This document shows positions 32,222 through 40,930 of a stretch of 64,000 nucleotides of DNA, piece after piece. The stretch's first letter is position 1. Each line of letters begins with the position of its first letter. The notes under the pieces are model-generated. The model searched no databases and was not told where the DNA came from. It saw only the letters and a program-made list of their open reading frames with translations. Location of the stretch: contig NZ_MASU01000005.1 in the NCBI RefSeq assembly GCF_003202235.1, forward strand, positions 930,001 through 994,000. Direction: 5' to 3'. The position numbers and the translations under genes were made by a program. The stretch comes from Prauserella flavalba (lineage in GTDB: Bacteria > Actinomycetota > Actinomycetes > Mycobacteriales > Pseudonocardiaceae).

Positions 32222-32896
32222 ATGAGCACGCTGCAGACGCTGGACCGGGGTTTGCGCGCGCTCGAGGTGATCTCGCACTCCCCCGCCGGCATCTCCGTCG
32301 CCGAGCTCGCCAAGGAGCTCGGGATCCACCGGGCCATCTGTTACCGCATCGTCGCGACGCTCGAGGAGCACCTGCTCGTGGCCCGCATCGACGACGGGCG
32401 GGTCCGGCTCGCGGTCGGCGTGGCCGTCCTCGCGTCGCGGTTCGAGTCCCGGTTCACCGAGGACGCGCGGCCGTTGCTGCACGCGCTCGCCAACGAGACG
32501 CACGCCACCGCGTTCATCTCCGCCGCCGAGGGCAGGGACTGCGTGGCCGTGCTCGTGGCGGAGCCGGAGGACACCGTGCTGACGGTCGGGTATCGCGTCG
32601 GCAGCAGGCACCCGCTCACCAAGGGCGCCGCCGGGATCGCCATTCTCGCGGCCCGGCCGGAGCACCCGGCCGACCCCAAGCCGGTGCAGCAGGCCCGCCG
32701 CGACGGCTACAGCCTCACCCGGGGCGAGCTGGAGCGGGGCGCCGTCGGCATCGCGGCGGGCATCCGCGCTCCCTCCGGCCTCGGCACGGCCGAACACTGC
32801 GTCGGCGTGGTCGCCATCGACGGGCTCGACACCGACCTCGCCGCGGACGCCGTCATGCGCGCAGCCCGCGAGCTGGAGCGGCTGCTCTCCGCCTGA
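32222..32896 (+). CDS. IclR-family transcriptional regulator
   Basis: A 224-residue IclR protein, slightly short: winged helix TLQTLDRGLRALEVISHSPAGISVAELAKELGIHRAICYRIVATLEEHLLVARIDDGRVRL and effector domain FTEDARPLLHALANETHATAFISAAEGRDCVAVLVAEPEDTVLTVGYRVGSRHPLTKGAAGIAIL ... HCVGVVAIDGL. ATG 32222. It precedes the P450-reductase gene in the same direction by 119 bases and is its probable regulator through the palindrome at 32951-32963. Confidence 0.9.
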   Translation: MSTLQTLDRGLRALEVISHSPAGISVAELAKELGIHRAICYRIVATLEEHLLVARIDDGRVRLAVGVAVLASRFESRFTEDARPLLHALANETHATAFISAAEGRDCVAVLVAEPEDTVLTVGYRVGSRHPLTKGAAGIAILAARPEHPADPKPVQQARRDGYSLTRGELERGAVGIAAGIRAPSGLGTAEHCVGVVAIDGLDTDLAADAVMRAARELERLLSA

Positions 32897-32950
32897 GCCG
32901 ACGGCAACCTTCTTGACTCCCTCCCGGGCCCCGCTTACGCTCTGCGCTGT

Positions 32951-32963
32951 TCGCTGACAGCGA
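32951..32963. promoter_or_regulatory. Palindrome TCGCTG-A-CAGCGA before the P450 gene
   Basis: A perfect 6-base-arm inverted repeat with one central base; with one mismatch per arm it extends to CTGTTCGCTG/CAGCGACAG. The one-base centre resembles the IclR-type operator at 17432-17446. It lies 53 bases before the P450 start and shortly before an AT-rich stretch (TATGTTCGTTATTCG) likely to contain the promoter. Confidence 0.5.
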
Positions 32964-33015
32964 CAGTATGTTCGTTATTCGTAAACCACCAGCTCATCAC
33001 CGTGGAGGGCGCAGT

Positions 33016-35328
33016 ATGAGCACAGGGTCGTGCCCGGTCGACCACTCGGCTTCGGCAGCCACGGGCTGTCCCGTGTCGGCCAACGCGGCCGCGTTCGACC
33101 CGTTCGGCGACGCGTACCAGGCGGACCCGCCGGAGGCGGTCCGCTGGTCGCGCGAGGAGGAGCCCGTCTTCTACAGCCCGGAGATCGGCTACTGGGTCGT
33201 CACGCGCTACGACGACGTCAAGGCGGTGTTCCGGGACAACATCCTGTTCTCGCCGTCCATCGCGCTCGAGAAGATCACCCCGGTGTCCGAGGAGGCCACC
33301 GCCACGCTCGCGAAGTACGGCTACGCGATGAACCGCACGCTCGTGAACGAGGACGAGCCCGAGCACATGCCGAGGCGGCGCGCGCTCATGGAGCCGTTCA
33401 CGCCCGAGCAGCTCGCGCACCACGAGCCGATGGTGCGCAAGCTGACCAGGGAGTACGTCGACCGGTTCGTCGACGCGGGCAAGGCCGACCTCGTCGACGA
33501 GATGCTGTGGGAGGTACCGCTCACCGTCGCCCTGCACTTCCTCGGCGTGCCCGAGGAGGACATGGAAACGCTGCGCAAGTACTCGATCGCGCACACCGTC
33601 AACACCTGGGGCCGCCCCTCACCGGAGGAGCAGGTGGCGGTGGCCGAGGCGGTCGGCAGGTTCTGGCAGTTCGCGGGCACCGTGGTGGAGAAGCTGCGGC
33701 GGGACCCGTCGGGGCCGGGCTGGATGCCGTTCAGCATCCGCGCCCAGCGCGAGCAGCCCGAGGTCATCACCGACTCCTACCTACACTCGATCATGATGGC
33801 CGGCATCGTCGCCGCACACGAGACCACGGCCAACGCCGCGGCCAACGCGATCAAGCTCCTGCTGGAGAACCGCACGGTGTGGGAGGAGATCTGCGCCGAT
33901 CCGGCGCTCATCCCCAACGCCGTGGAGGAATGCCTGCGTCACTCCGGCTCCGTCGCCGCGTGGCGGCGGCTGGTCACCGCCGACACCACGATCGGCGGCG
34001 TGCCGATCCCCCAGGGCGCCAAGCTGCTCATCGTCAACTCCTCGGCCAACCGCGACCAGCGGCACTTCGACAACGCCGACGCGGTCGACATCCGGCGCGA
34101 GAACGCCAGCGACCACCTGACGTTCGGCTACGGCAGCCACCAGTGCATGGGCAAGAACCTCGCCCGCATGGAGCTGCAGATCTTCCTGGAGGAGCTGACC
34201 ACCCGGCTGCCGCACCTCGAGCTGGTGCCCGACCAGGAGTTCACCTACCTGCCCAACACCTCCTTCCGAGGCCCCGACCACCTGTGGGTCCAGTGGGACC
34301 CTTCGGCCAACCCCGAGCGCGGCGACCCCGCGATCCTGCGGCGGCACCGGCCGGTGCGCATCGGCGAGCCCTCGACGCGCGCGATCACCAGAACGGTCAC
34401 GGTCGAGTCGGTCGAGCCCGCCGCCGACGGCGTCGTCACGCTCACCCTCACCGACGCGGCGGGCAACCCGCTGCCCCCGTGGTCGCCGGGCGCGCACGTC
34501 GACCTGGACCTCGACGGGCTGTCCCGCCAGTACTCCCTGTGCGGCGACCCCGCCGACACCCACCGGTACCGCATCGCGGTCCTGCGCGAGCCGGACAGCC
34601 GCGGTGGCTCCCGCTACGTGCACGAGCGGCTGCGGCCCGGCAGCGCGCTGACGCTGCGCGGGCCCCGCAACCACTTCCGGCTCGACCCCGCCGCCCGGCA
34701 CTACGTCCTCGTCGCGGGCGGCATCGGCATCACGCCGGTCATCGCGATGGCCGACCACCTGCGTGCCGCGGGCGCGAGCTATGAGCTGCACTACTGCGGC
34801 CGCACCACGCGCGGCATGGCGTTGCTCGACCGCGCCCGCCGCGACCACGGCGGGAACCTGACGGTCCACTGTGGCGAGGAGGGCGGACGGCTCGACGTGA
34901 CCACCCTGGTCGCCGAGGACGCCGACGGGGTGCAGGTCTACGCGTGCGGACCGCAGCGGCTGCTGGCCGCGCTGGAGGAGCAGGCGGCGGGCTGGCCCGC
35001 CGACACCCTCCACATCGAACACTTCACGACCACCAAGAGGGAGCTCGATCCCAGCGTCGAGCACGGATTCGACGTGGAGCTGGCCGACTCCGGCCTCACC
35101 GTGCACGTGGCCCCCGACCAGACGGTGCTCGCGGCGCTGCGCGCGGCGAACATCGACATCTCCAGCGACTGCGAGGAGGGTCTCTGCGGCTCGTGCGAGG
35201 CGCCGGTGCTCGACGGTGAGGTCGACCATCGCGACGTCGTGCTGACCAAGGCCGAACGGGCCGCCAACACCCTGATGATGACGTGCTGCTCCCGCGCGTG
35301 CGGGAGCAAGCTCACCCTCGGCCTCTGA
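33016..35328 (+). CDS. Self-sufficient cytochrome P450 fused to phthalate-dioxygenase-type reductase (CYP116B-like)
   Basis: A 770-residue one-chain monooxygenase. Residues 1-440 are the P450: I-helix GIVAAHETTANAAANA, K-helix ECLR, heme-ligand loop FGYGSHQCMGKNLAR. Residues 455-680 are the FMN/NAD reductase (RQYSLCGDP, VAGGIGITPVIAM, VYACGPQ) and 690-770 a plant-type 2Fe-2S ferredoxin (CEEGLCGSC then a distant Cys in MMTCCSR). This order defines the CYP116B class, which hydroxylates or dealkylates aromatics and thiocarbamates. ATG 33016 follows GGAGGG. The start CPVDH...GCPVSANAAAFDPF is also typical. Confidence 0.92.
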   Translation: MSTGSCPVDHSASAATGCPVSANAAAFDPFGDAYQADPPEAVRWSREEEPVFYSPEIGYWVVTRYDDVKAVFRDNILFSPSIALEKITPVSEEATATLAKYGYAMNRTLVNEDEPEHMPRRRALMEPFTPEQLAHHEPMVRKLTREYVDRFVDAGKADLVDEMLWEVPLTVALHFLGVPEEDMETLRKYSIAHTVNTWGRPSPEEQVAVAEAVGRFWQFAGTVVEKLRRDPSGPGWMPFSIRAQREQPEVITDSYLHSIMMAGIVAAHETTANAAANAIKLLLENRTVWEEICADPALIPNAVEECLRHSGSVAAWRRLVTADTTIGGVPIPQGAKLLIVNSSANRDQRHFDNADAVDIRRENASDHLTFGYGSHQCMGKNLARMELQIFLEELTTRLPHLELVPDQEFTYLPNTSFRGPDHLWVQWDPSANPERGDPAILRRHRPVRIGEPSTRAITRTVTVESVEPAADGVVTLTLTDAAGNPLPPWSPGAHVDLDLDGLSRQYSLCGDPADTHRYRIAVLREPDSRGGSRYVHERLRPGSALTLRGPRNHFRLDPAARHYVLVAGGIGITPVIAMADHLRAAGASYELHYCGRTTRGMALLDRARRDHGGNLTVHCGEEGGRLDVTTLVAEDADGVQVYACGPQRLLAALEEQAAGWPADTLHIEHFTTTKRELDPSVEHGFDVELADSGLTVHVAPDQTVLAALRAANIDISSDCEEGLCGSCEAPVLDGEVDHRDVVLTKAERAANTLMMTCCSRACGSKLTLGL

Positions 35329-35363
35329 GCCGGTTCTCCCCCTTTCCAGAAAGGTTCTCGACA

Positions 35364-36695
35364 ATGACGTCACCGGTGGAACACCCGGCCGCGCGCACGG
35401 CGCCCGGCGAGCGCGCCGGGTTCCGGCGCGTGCTGGCGGGCAGCATGGCCGGGGCCGTGCTCGAGTGGTACGACTTCGCGATCTACGGCATCCTCGCCGC
35501 GACCGTGCTCGGCCCGCTGTTCTTCCCTGGCGACAGCGGCATCGTGAAGCTGTTGCTGGCGCTGGCCACACAGGGGCTGGGTTTCGTCGCCCGCCCGCTC
35601 GGCGGCATCGTGTTCGGCCATCTCGGCGACAAGTACGGCCGCAAGCCGATGCTCGTGGTCACGTTCCTGCTGCTCGGCCTGTCGACGGCGATGATCGGCC
35701 TGTTGCCGACCTACTCCGAGATCGGGCTGTGGGCCACGGTGCTGCTGGTGGTGCTGCGCATGGTGCAGGGCTTCGCACTCGGCGGTGAGTTCGGCGCCGC
35801 CGTGCTCATGGTCAGCGAGTACGGCGAGCCGAAGCGGCGCGGCTTCTGGGCCGCCTGGCCGCAGGCCGGCGCACCGCTGGGCACCGTGCTGGCGACCGTG
35901 GTGGTCACCACCATCGGCGTGCTCTTCCCCGGGGACGCCTTCGACCGCTGGGGCTGGCGCGTCGCCTTCCTCGTCGCCATCCCGCTGCTGATCATCGGAT
36001 TCTGGATCCGCCGCAGCGTCGAGGAGTCCCCGGTCTTCCGGGCCGCGCAGGCCAGGGCCGAGACCCGGGCCGCCACCGCGCCGCGCTCCAGCGTGCTCGA
36101 GGCGCTGTCCCGCCCGCGCCCGGTGCTGCACGGCCTCGGGATGCGGCTCGGCGAGAACATCGCCTTCTACATCTACACGGTGTTCGTGATCGCCTACGCC
36201 ACCACGTCCTTCGGCTACGACCGCGGCGACGTGATCATGGCGGTCACGTTCGCGTCGGTGGCGCAGTTCCTCGGCATGATCGGCGGCGGGCACTGGTCCG
36301 ACCGCGTGGGCAGGAAGAAGGCCATGCTCGTGCCCGCCGTGGTGCTGGTGGTGTGGGCACCGGCGTTCTTCTGGCTGGTGCAGACCGAGAGTCTGCCGAT
36401 GCTGTGGCTCGGCGTGTGCGTGGGCGCGTTCTTCCACGGCATGCTGGCCGGAACGGAGGCGGCGTGGATCACCGAGCTGTTCCCGACGCGGCACCGCTAC
36501 GCCGGGGCGTCGCTGGTGTTCCAGGGCTCGTCGATCATCGCGGGCGCGCCCGCCCCGCTCATCGCGGTCTGGCTGATCGACTCGTTCGGCGTCGGCACCG
36601 TGATCGGCTACCTCGTGCTCACGATGGCGGTCACCGTGGTGGCGGTGGCGACGAGCCGGGAGACGAAGGGCGCCGATCTCGACGCCCTCGACTGA
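35364..36695 (+). CDS. MFS transporter, metabolite:H+ symporter (MHS) type
   Basis: A 443-residue protein with 12 membrane segments. Signatures: VLAGSMAGAVLEWYDFAIYG, ARPLGGIVFGHLGDKYGRKPML, RMVQGFALGGEFGAAVLMVSEY and WSDRVGRKKAML. The EWYDF start and GDKYGRK loop place it with ShiA/PcaT-like MHS permeases for organic acids. It follows the P450 by 35 bases with a GAAAGG site, so it likely imports the P450 substrate or a related acid. Confidence 0.92.
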   Translation: MTSPVEHPAARTAPGERAGFRRVLAGSMAGAVLEWYDFAIYGILAATVLGPLFFPGDSGIVKLLLALATQGLGFVARPLGGIVFGHLGDKYGRKPMLVVTFLLLGLSTAMIGLLPTYSEIGLWATVLLVVLRMVQGFALGGEFGAAVLMVSEYGEPKRRGFWAAWPQAGAPLGTVLATVVVTTIGVLFPGDAFDRWGWRVAFLVAIPLLIIGFWIRRSVEESPVFRAAQARAETRAATAPRSSVLEALSRPRPVLHGLGMRLGENIAFYIYTVFVIAYATTSFGYDRGDVIMAVTFASVAQFLGMIGGGHWSDRVGRKKAMLVPAVVLVVWAPAFFWLVQTESLPMLWLGVCVGAFFHGMLAGTEAAWITELFPTRHRYAGASLVFQGSSIIAGAPAPLIAVWLIDSFGVGTVIGYLVLTMAVTVVAVATSRETKGADLDALD

Positions 36696-36701
36696 CCGCT
36701 C

Positions 36702-36743
36702 GTGGAGTACCTGCCGGGCTCAGCTGCCGAGCAGGTACTCCAC
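36702..36743. terminator. Bidirectional hairpin at convergent gene ends
   Basis: GTGGAGTACCTGC (36702-36714) pairs perfectly with GCAGGTACTCCAC (36731-36743), 13 bp with a 16-base loop. The right arm is inside the last codons of the leftward DUF3445 gene (EYLLGS), so the coding sequence doubles as half of the terminator. Confidence 0.7.
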
Positions 36744-37691
36744 CGCCGCGTCCCGGAAGGGCGTCAGCCCCTTGTACCCGGCGATGTCGTCCGGGAGCTC
36801 GGCCAGTACGCGGCCGAGCCGCAGGCGCCACGCGGGTACCCGTGCCAGCTCGGCGAGCGGGAGCAGGTAGGTCCGGATCAGGAACAGCAGCGCGCCCGAC
36901 GCGCCGAGCCGGACGAGGTGCTGCACCTCGACGCGCAGGTGCACGAGCGCGGCCAGCTCGCGGCCCCGCGCCGTGGCGGCCCGGGCGCGGTCGGCTGCCC
37001 ACTCGGGGGACGACTCGGCCGAGTGGTCGAGCCGCCCGCCCGCCGCCAGGCTCCAGTTGGTCCGCCGGTACTCCTGTCCCGGCCGCAGCCGCAGGAGGAA
37101 CCGCTCCGCCCTGGCCAGCACACCGTCCTCGTGGACGCGCGGGACCGGGCCGTGCACCTCGTCGAACCGCATCCCGACGTCGAATCGCAGCGACCAGCCC
37201 GAGGCGAAGGTGACCAGCCCCGCGTCGGCCCACAGGGCACCCTCGCGCTGGTCGAGCAGCACGATGTCGTCCTGGATCTGGCTGCCCAGGAACCCGAGCG
37301 GGCCGCCGGGCAGCGCGTCGTCGTCGCCCTCGCGGAACCGCGCGCACACGCCGAGCAGATCGTTGCGCCACGCCAGCTCGCCGCCCTCACACCGCAGCGA
37401 CAGCTCGTCCGGACGCTGTGCCGCCAGCTCGCGCAGGCACGTCAGCAGCGCGTCCCAGCACGCGGGGCGCACGTGCGGCAGCACCTGCAGCCTGCCAGGG
37501 TCGGCCTTCAGGATGCGCTTACGCTCGGCCAGGTCGGCCGCGTAGTCGTCGTCGACGTCGAGCAGCACGCCACCCCACTCCCCCGTCTCGGTGCGCACCG
37601 GGACGCGGGCGGGCTCGATGTTCGTGGAGTAGCGGTAGGTGTCGGCCCGCAGCGGGAATGGGAAGCGGGCGAGCCGGGACTCGGGGTTCAC
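36720..37691 (-). CDS. DUF3445 protein, heme-dependent oxidative N-demethylase alpha subunit-like
   Basis: A 323-residue DUF3445 protein: ARFPFPLRADTYRYSTNIEPARVPV, RLQVLPHVRPACWDALLTCLRELAAQRPDELSL, GFLGSQIQDDIVLLD, WADAGLVTFASGWSLRFDVGM, RTNWSLA and RVEVQHLVRL. The family is the heme-carrying subunit of oxidative N-demethylases such as dimethylamine monooxygenase. The GTG at 37691 overlaps the reductase stop (GTGA). Confidence 0.85.
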   Translation of the reverse strand: MNPESRLARFPFPLRADTYRYSTNIEPARVPVRTETGEWGGVLLDVDDDYAADLAERKRILKADPGRLQVLPHVRPACWDALLTCLRELAAQRPDELSLRCEGGELAWRNDLLGVCARFREGDDDALPGGPLGFLGSQIQDDIVLLDQREGALWADAGLVTFASGWSLRFDVGMRFDEVHGPVPRVHEDGVLARAERFLLRLRPGQEYRRTNWSLAAGGRLDHSAESSPEWAADRARAATARGRELAALVHLRVEVQHLVRLGASGALLFLIRTYLLPLAELARVPAWRLRLGRVLAELPDDIAGYKGLTPFRDAAVEYLLGS

Positions 37692-38623
37692 AGGTCCACC
37701 TCCAGCACGCCGGTCTCGCTGCGGGACACGCACGGCAGCACGCACGTGCCCGCCGCGCGCTCGTGCTCGTCGAGGTACTCGTCGCGGTGCTGTGGCTGCC
37801 CGGCGAGCACGGGAACCCGGCATTCGCCGCACACGCCCTGGCGGCACATGCTGGGCACCGCGACCCCGGCGGCGTGCAAGGCGTCGAGCAGCGTGGTGCC
37901 TGCCGCGACCGCCACGTCCCGGCCCGAGCGGCGCAGCCGGGCGGTGAAGGGCGTGCCGGGAGCAACCTCCGCTGCCGTGAACCGCTCGCGATGCACGCGC
38001 TGTGCGGGCCAGCCCGCGGCCTCCGCCGTGTCGGTCACGAGCTCCATCAGCGGCGCCGGGCCGCACACGTACAGGTGCGTGCCGAGCGGCTGCCTCCGCA
38101 GCGCGTCACCGAGCAGCCCGCGAAACTCCCGGCGGTCACTCGTCCGCCGCAGCCGTTCGCCGAGCAGTCGGTCGAGGTCCGCGGCGTAGGCGGGCGCGTC
38201 CGGCCGGTGTGCGTAGAGCAGTTCGACGTCCCGGTTCCAGCGCACCGCGTCCCTGACGTGCGCGAGCATCGGCGTGATGCCGATGCCACCCGCCACCAGC
38301 AGGTGCCTGCGGGCGGTGAGCACCGGGGCGAACGCACACCGCGGCGCCGACACCACGAGCGGATCACCGGGCCGCCGCTCGTGCAGCCAGGCCGATCCGC
38401 CGCGTCCGCCGGGGCGCCGTAGCACGGCGACGGCGTACTCGCGTGGTTCGGCACCGCCGTTGGTGAGCGAGTAGGCGTTGCGGCGCTCACCGCACTCCGC
38501 GACCACGTGGCTGCCGGCCGGGTGCGCGGGCAGCGGGCCCCCGTCCGGCCGTGCCAGCACCAGCTCACGGACACCGGGCACCACCTCGGCGCTGCGCGTC
38601 ACGACCAGCTCCAGCCCGGTCAT
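37688..38623 (-). CDS. Ferredoxin reductase with 2Fe-2S domain (N-demethylase reductase subunit)
   Basis: A 311-residue phthalate-dioxygenase-reductase-like protein: flavin-site RNAYSLTNGG, nucleotide site VAGGIGITPMLAHV, YVCGPAPLMELV and C-terminal ferredoxin CRQGVCGECRVPVLAGQP ... CVLPCVSR. It should pass electrons from NAD(P)H to the DUF3445 heme subunit. Its start shares one base with the DmmA stop (TGATG) and its stop overlaps the next gene, so the three proteins are made together. Confidence 0.88.
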   Translation of the reverse strand: MTGLELVVTRSAEVVPGVRELVLARPDGGPLPAHPAGSHVVAECGERRNAYSLTNGGAEPREYAVAVLRRPGGRGGSAWLHERRPGDPLVVSAPRCAFAPVLTARRHLLVAGGIGITPMLAHVRDAVRWNRDVELLYAHRPDAPAYAADLDRLLGERLRRTSDRREFRGLLGDALRRQPLGTHLYVCGPAPLMELVTDTAEAAGWPAQRVHRERFTAAEVAPGTPFTARLRRSGRDVAVAAGTTLLDALHAAGVAVPSMCRQGVCGECRVPVLAGQPQHRDEYLDEHERAAGTCVLPCVSRSETGVLEVDL

Positions 38624-39126
38624 CACGTCTCCGGGTCCGCGAGGACGCCGAGGTAGGCGGCGTGCCTGCGCGACACGTGGTCGTGGACGAGCAGCCCACG
38701 CCCACAGTTCGCACAGGCCACGGCCTGTCCCGCCTCGCACTCCGTCTCGGTGGTGCCGCCGCAGTGGGCGCACCACACGCGCTTGCGGCCGGTGCCGCAC
38801 ACGTGCACCCGGATCTCCGCGTCGATCGCGTCGCGTTCCACGGCGAGCGACCTCGCTCTGAGAACGTCGGCCTCGGGACCGGCGAGCATCAGCCGCCAGC
38901 CGACGGTCGCGCCGTCGAGCCGGTCACGAAGCTCCGCGAGGGCGCGTTCCGTGGCCCCGTCGCCGTGCCACGCCCACACCGGTGCGCCGGTCGCGGTGAG
39001 CGCCGCCGCCCACCGGCGGGCCACGGCGCGTCCCTCCGCCGAGAAGGACATCACGGCGAACGAGGTGCCCGCGTGGTCCACTCCGGGATCCACCGCTGGC
39101 CACCTCGGCACACTCCTACCGGTCAC
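38623..39126 (-). CDS. DmmA-like subunit of dimethylamine-type monooxygenase
   Basis: A protein of about 167 residues: TSFAVMSFSAEGRAVARRWAAALTATGAPVWAWHGDGA, GWRLMLAGPEADVLRARSLAVERDAIDAEIRVHVCG and a zinc-ribbon-like end RVWCAHCGGTTETECEAGQAVACANCGRGLLVHDHVSRRHAAYLGVLAD. The final HVSRRHAAYLGVL is the DmmA-family hallmark. The start is uncertain: GTG codons at 39129 and 39126 and a TTG at 39162 are all in frame. First gene of the three-gene N-demethylase operon. Confidence 0.8.
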   Translation of the reverse strand: MTGRSVPRWPAVDPGVDHAGTSFAVMSFSAEGRAVARRWAAALTATGAPVWAWHGDGATERALAELRDRLDGATVGWRLMLAGPEADVLRARSLAVERDAIDAEIRVHVCGTGRKRVWCAHCGGTTETECEAGQAVACANCGRGLLVHDHVSRRHAAYLGVLADPET

Positions 39127-39169
39127 CACGCAGAGGTACCCGAGCGGGACCACCGCCCGCAACCGGCCG

Positions 39170-40810
39170 TCAACCGCCGAGCCCGGTCAGCGAGGCCATG
39201 AGCGGCACGATCGTGATGATCAGCAGCGCGCCCACGACGTCGAAGCAGACGCCCGACCTCACCATGCGCGTGATGGGTACCGTGCCGGAGCCGTAGACGA
39301 TCGCGTTCTGCGGTGTGGACACCGGGAGCATGAAGCCGAAGGACGCCGCGAACGTCGCGGCGAGCGCGGGCACCACGGGATCGACGCCGGCTGCGACGGC
39401 CAGCGGGATGACGATGGGCACCACCACGGCGGCGGAGGCGGTGTTGCTCGTCGTCTCCGAGATCACGATCGCCAGCACGACGGCGAACGCGGTGAGGGCG
39501 AGGCCGCTGGTGATGCCGAGGCCCGCCGACGCGGCGTCACCGATCGTCTCGGCGAGCCCGGTGTCGTCGAGCAGCGAGCCGAAGATGATGCCGGTGCCGA
39601 AGAGCAGGATCGTCCCCCAGTCGATCTTCGCGGCGTCGGCCCAGTCGAGGGTGGGCCGGCGCTTCTTCCAGTCCCTGGGCAGGATGAACAGCAGGCAGGC
39701 GCCGACGACCGCGACGATCCCCTCGTTCAGGGTGTCGTCGAGCGCGGTGTACAGCGCGGAGTCGGTGCCCGCGACGAGGCCCGACACCGCGGGGGTCAGC
39801 CACAGGCCGACGGTGACCGCGAACGCGATGATCGTGTTGATCTCCGCGCGGCCCAGCCGGCCCAGTTGGGCCCGGCGCTCGCGGACGTACTCCTCGACGC
39901 CGTCGATCCGGCGGATCTCGGGTTTGTTGAGCAGCAACAGGATCACCGCGAGGACCACGAACATGGCCGCGCAGACCGGAAGCGCCGTCGCCGTCCACTG
40001 CGCGAACGAGATGGGCGTGCCCGTGGCCTCCTCGATGAGGCCACGGCCGATGAGGTTCGGGGGCGCTCCCACCGGGGTCAGCAACCCACCCACACTGGCG
40101 CCGTAGGCCAGCATCAGCATCAGCGCCGCACCGACGCGGACGCGCAGGGGGTCGAAGTCCGGGCGCACCACGCCCTTGTCCTGCATGAGCCTGGCGATCA
40201 CGGCCAGGATGCCGAGTGCCGTCGGCATCAGCATCGCGACGGTCGCGGTGTTGGACACGAACGCCGACAGGACACAGGTGATCCCGCCGAAGGCCGCCAT
40301 CACGCGGACCGTCGAGCGGCCCACACCCGGCAGGGCGAGCACGAAGAACGCGAGCCGTTGCGCCACACCGTGTTTCAGCATCGCCTGCGCGAGGATGAAC
40401 GCGCCGATGAACGTGAACACCGTCGCCGACCCGAACGGCTCCAGCACGTCGTCGGCGGGCGCGACGCCGAGCAGCACGATCGCGGCGACGCCCAGGAGGC
40501 CGCCGACGGGCAGCGGCACCGGTTCGCACACCCACAGCACGATCACGCCGAGCAGCACCGCCGCGAGCGTCTGCTGCGCATCGTCCAGCCCCAGCGGCAG
40601 CAGCAGGAAGCCGGCGGTCAGCACCGGCGCGAGCAGCCAGCCGACAGTCCGCCTGCCCCGTTCGAACCGCTCCTCCGCGGGCGAGAGCCGTTGCTCCCCG
40701 CGACCGCGCAACGTCGTCCCGCCGAGCAGGGTCGCGGTGACGTCGGTCCGGCCCGCGTCCGCGCCGGCCCGGGGCCCGGGCGACGACCGCGGCGATGACT
40801 GCACTGTCAT
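39170..40810 (-). CDS. DASS/SLC13-type anion:sodium symporter
   Basis: A 546-residue membrane protein with a hydrophilic N-terminal tail of about 60 residues, then 11-12 segments. Both substrate-site SNT repeats are visible: AFVSNTATVAMLMPTALG and SETTSNTASAAVVVPIVIPLA; also GGLLTPVGAPPNLIG and MLPVSTPQNAIVYGSG. The family imports di- and tricarboxylates, for example tartrate, malate or citrate. ATG 40810 has AGGAGGA upstream. Divergent from the LysR gene across a palindromic box. Confidence 0.9.
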   Translation of the reverse strand: MTVQSSPRSSPGPRAGADAGRTDVTATLLGGTTLRGRGEQRLSPAEERFERGRRTVGWLLAPVLTAGFLLLPLGLDDAQQTLAAVLLGVIVLWVCEPVPLPVGGLLGVAAIVLLGVAPADDVLEPFGSATVFTFIGAFILAQAMLKHGVAQRLAFFVLALPGVGRSTVRVMAAFGGITCVLSAFVSNTATVAMLMPTALGILAVIARLMQDKGVVRPDFDPLRVRVGAALMLMLAYGASVGGLLTPVGAPPNLIGRGLIEEATGTPISFAQWTATALPVCAAMFVVLAVILLLLNKPEIRRIDGVEEYVRERRAQLGRLGRAEINTIIAFAVTVGLWLTPAVSGLVAGTDSALYTALDDTLNEGIVAVVGACLLFILPRDWKKRRPTLDWADAAKIDWGTILLFGTGIIFGSLLDDTGLAETIGDAASAGLGITSGLALTAFAVVLAIVISETTSNTASAAVVVPIVIPLAVAAGVDPVVPALAATFAASFGFMLPVSTPQNAIVYGSGTVPITRMVRSGVCFDVVGALLIITIVPLMASLTGLGG

Positions 40811-40893
40811 GGGTCCTCCTGAGCGTCCTCGATCGGAGCCCACCTTCGGCGAAGGTCCCGCGACGCGTCCAAGACCGCTTCTCTACCCTGCGT

Positions 40894-40908
40894 ATAGGTA
40901 GCGCCTAT
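40894..40908. promoter_or_regulatory. LysR-type box ATAGG-N5-CCTAT (copy 1)
   Basis: Perfect 5-base arms around TAGCG, containing the LysR T-N11-A core, in the divergent gap between the DASS transporter and the LysR gene. The same palindrome with another spacer occurs at 41815-41829, just before the dehydrogenase gene. Confidence 0.7.
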
Positions 40909-40930
40909 GAATCACGGATCCGGAGGCAGC

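Noticed and set aside
33781-35571. Long antisense open frame opposite the P450-reductase gene
   Set aside because: It mirrors the codon bias of the real gene (high-GC shadow), has no family likeness and no ribosome site.
40907-40930. ATG 40907 as start of the LysR gene
   Set aside because: It falls inside the ATAGG-N5-CCTAT operator and lacks a ribosome site; GTG 40931 has GGAGG and gives the usual LysR N-terminus.
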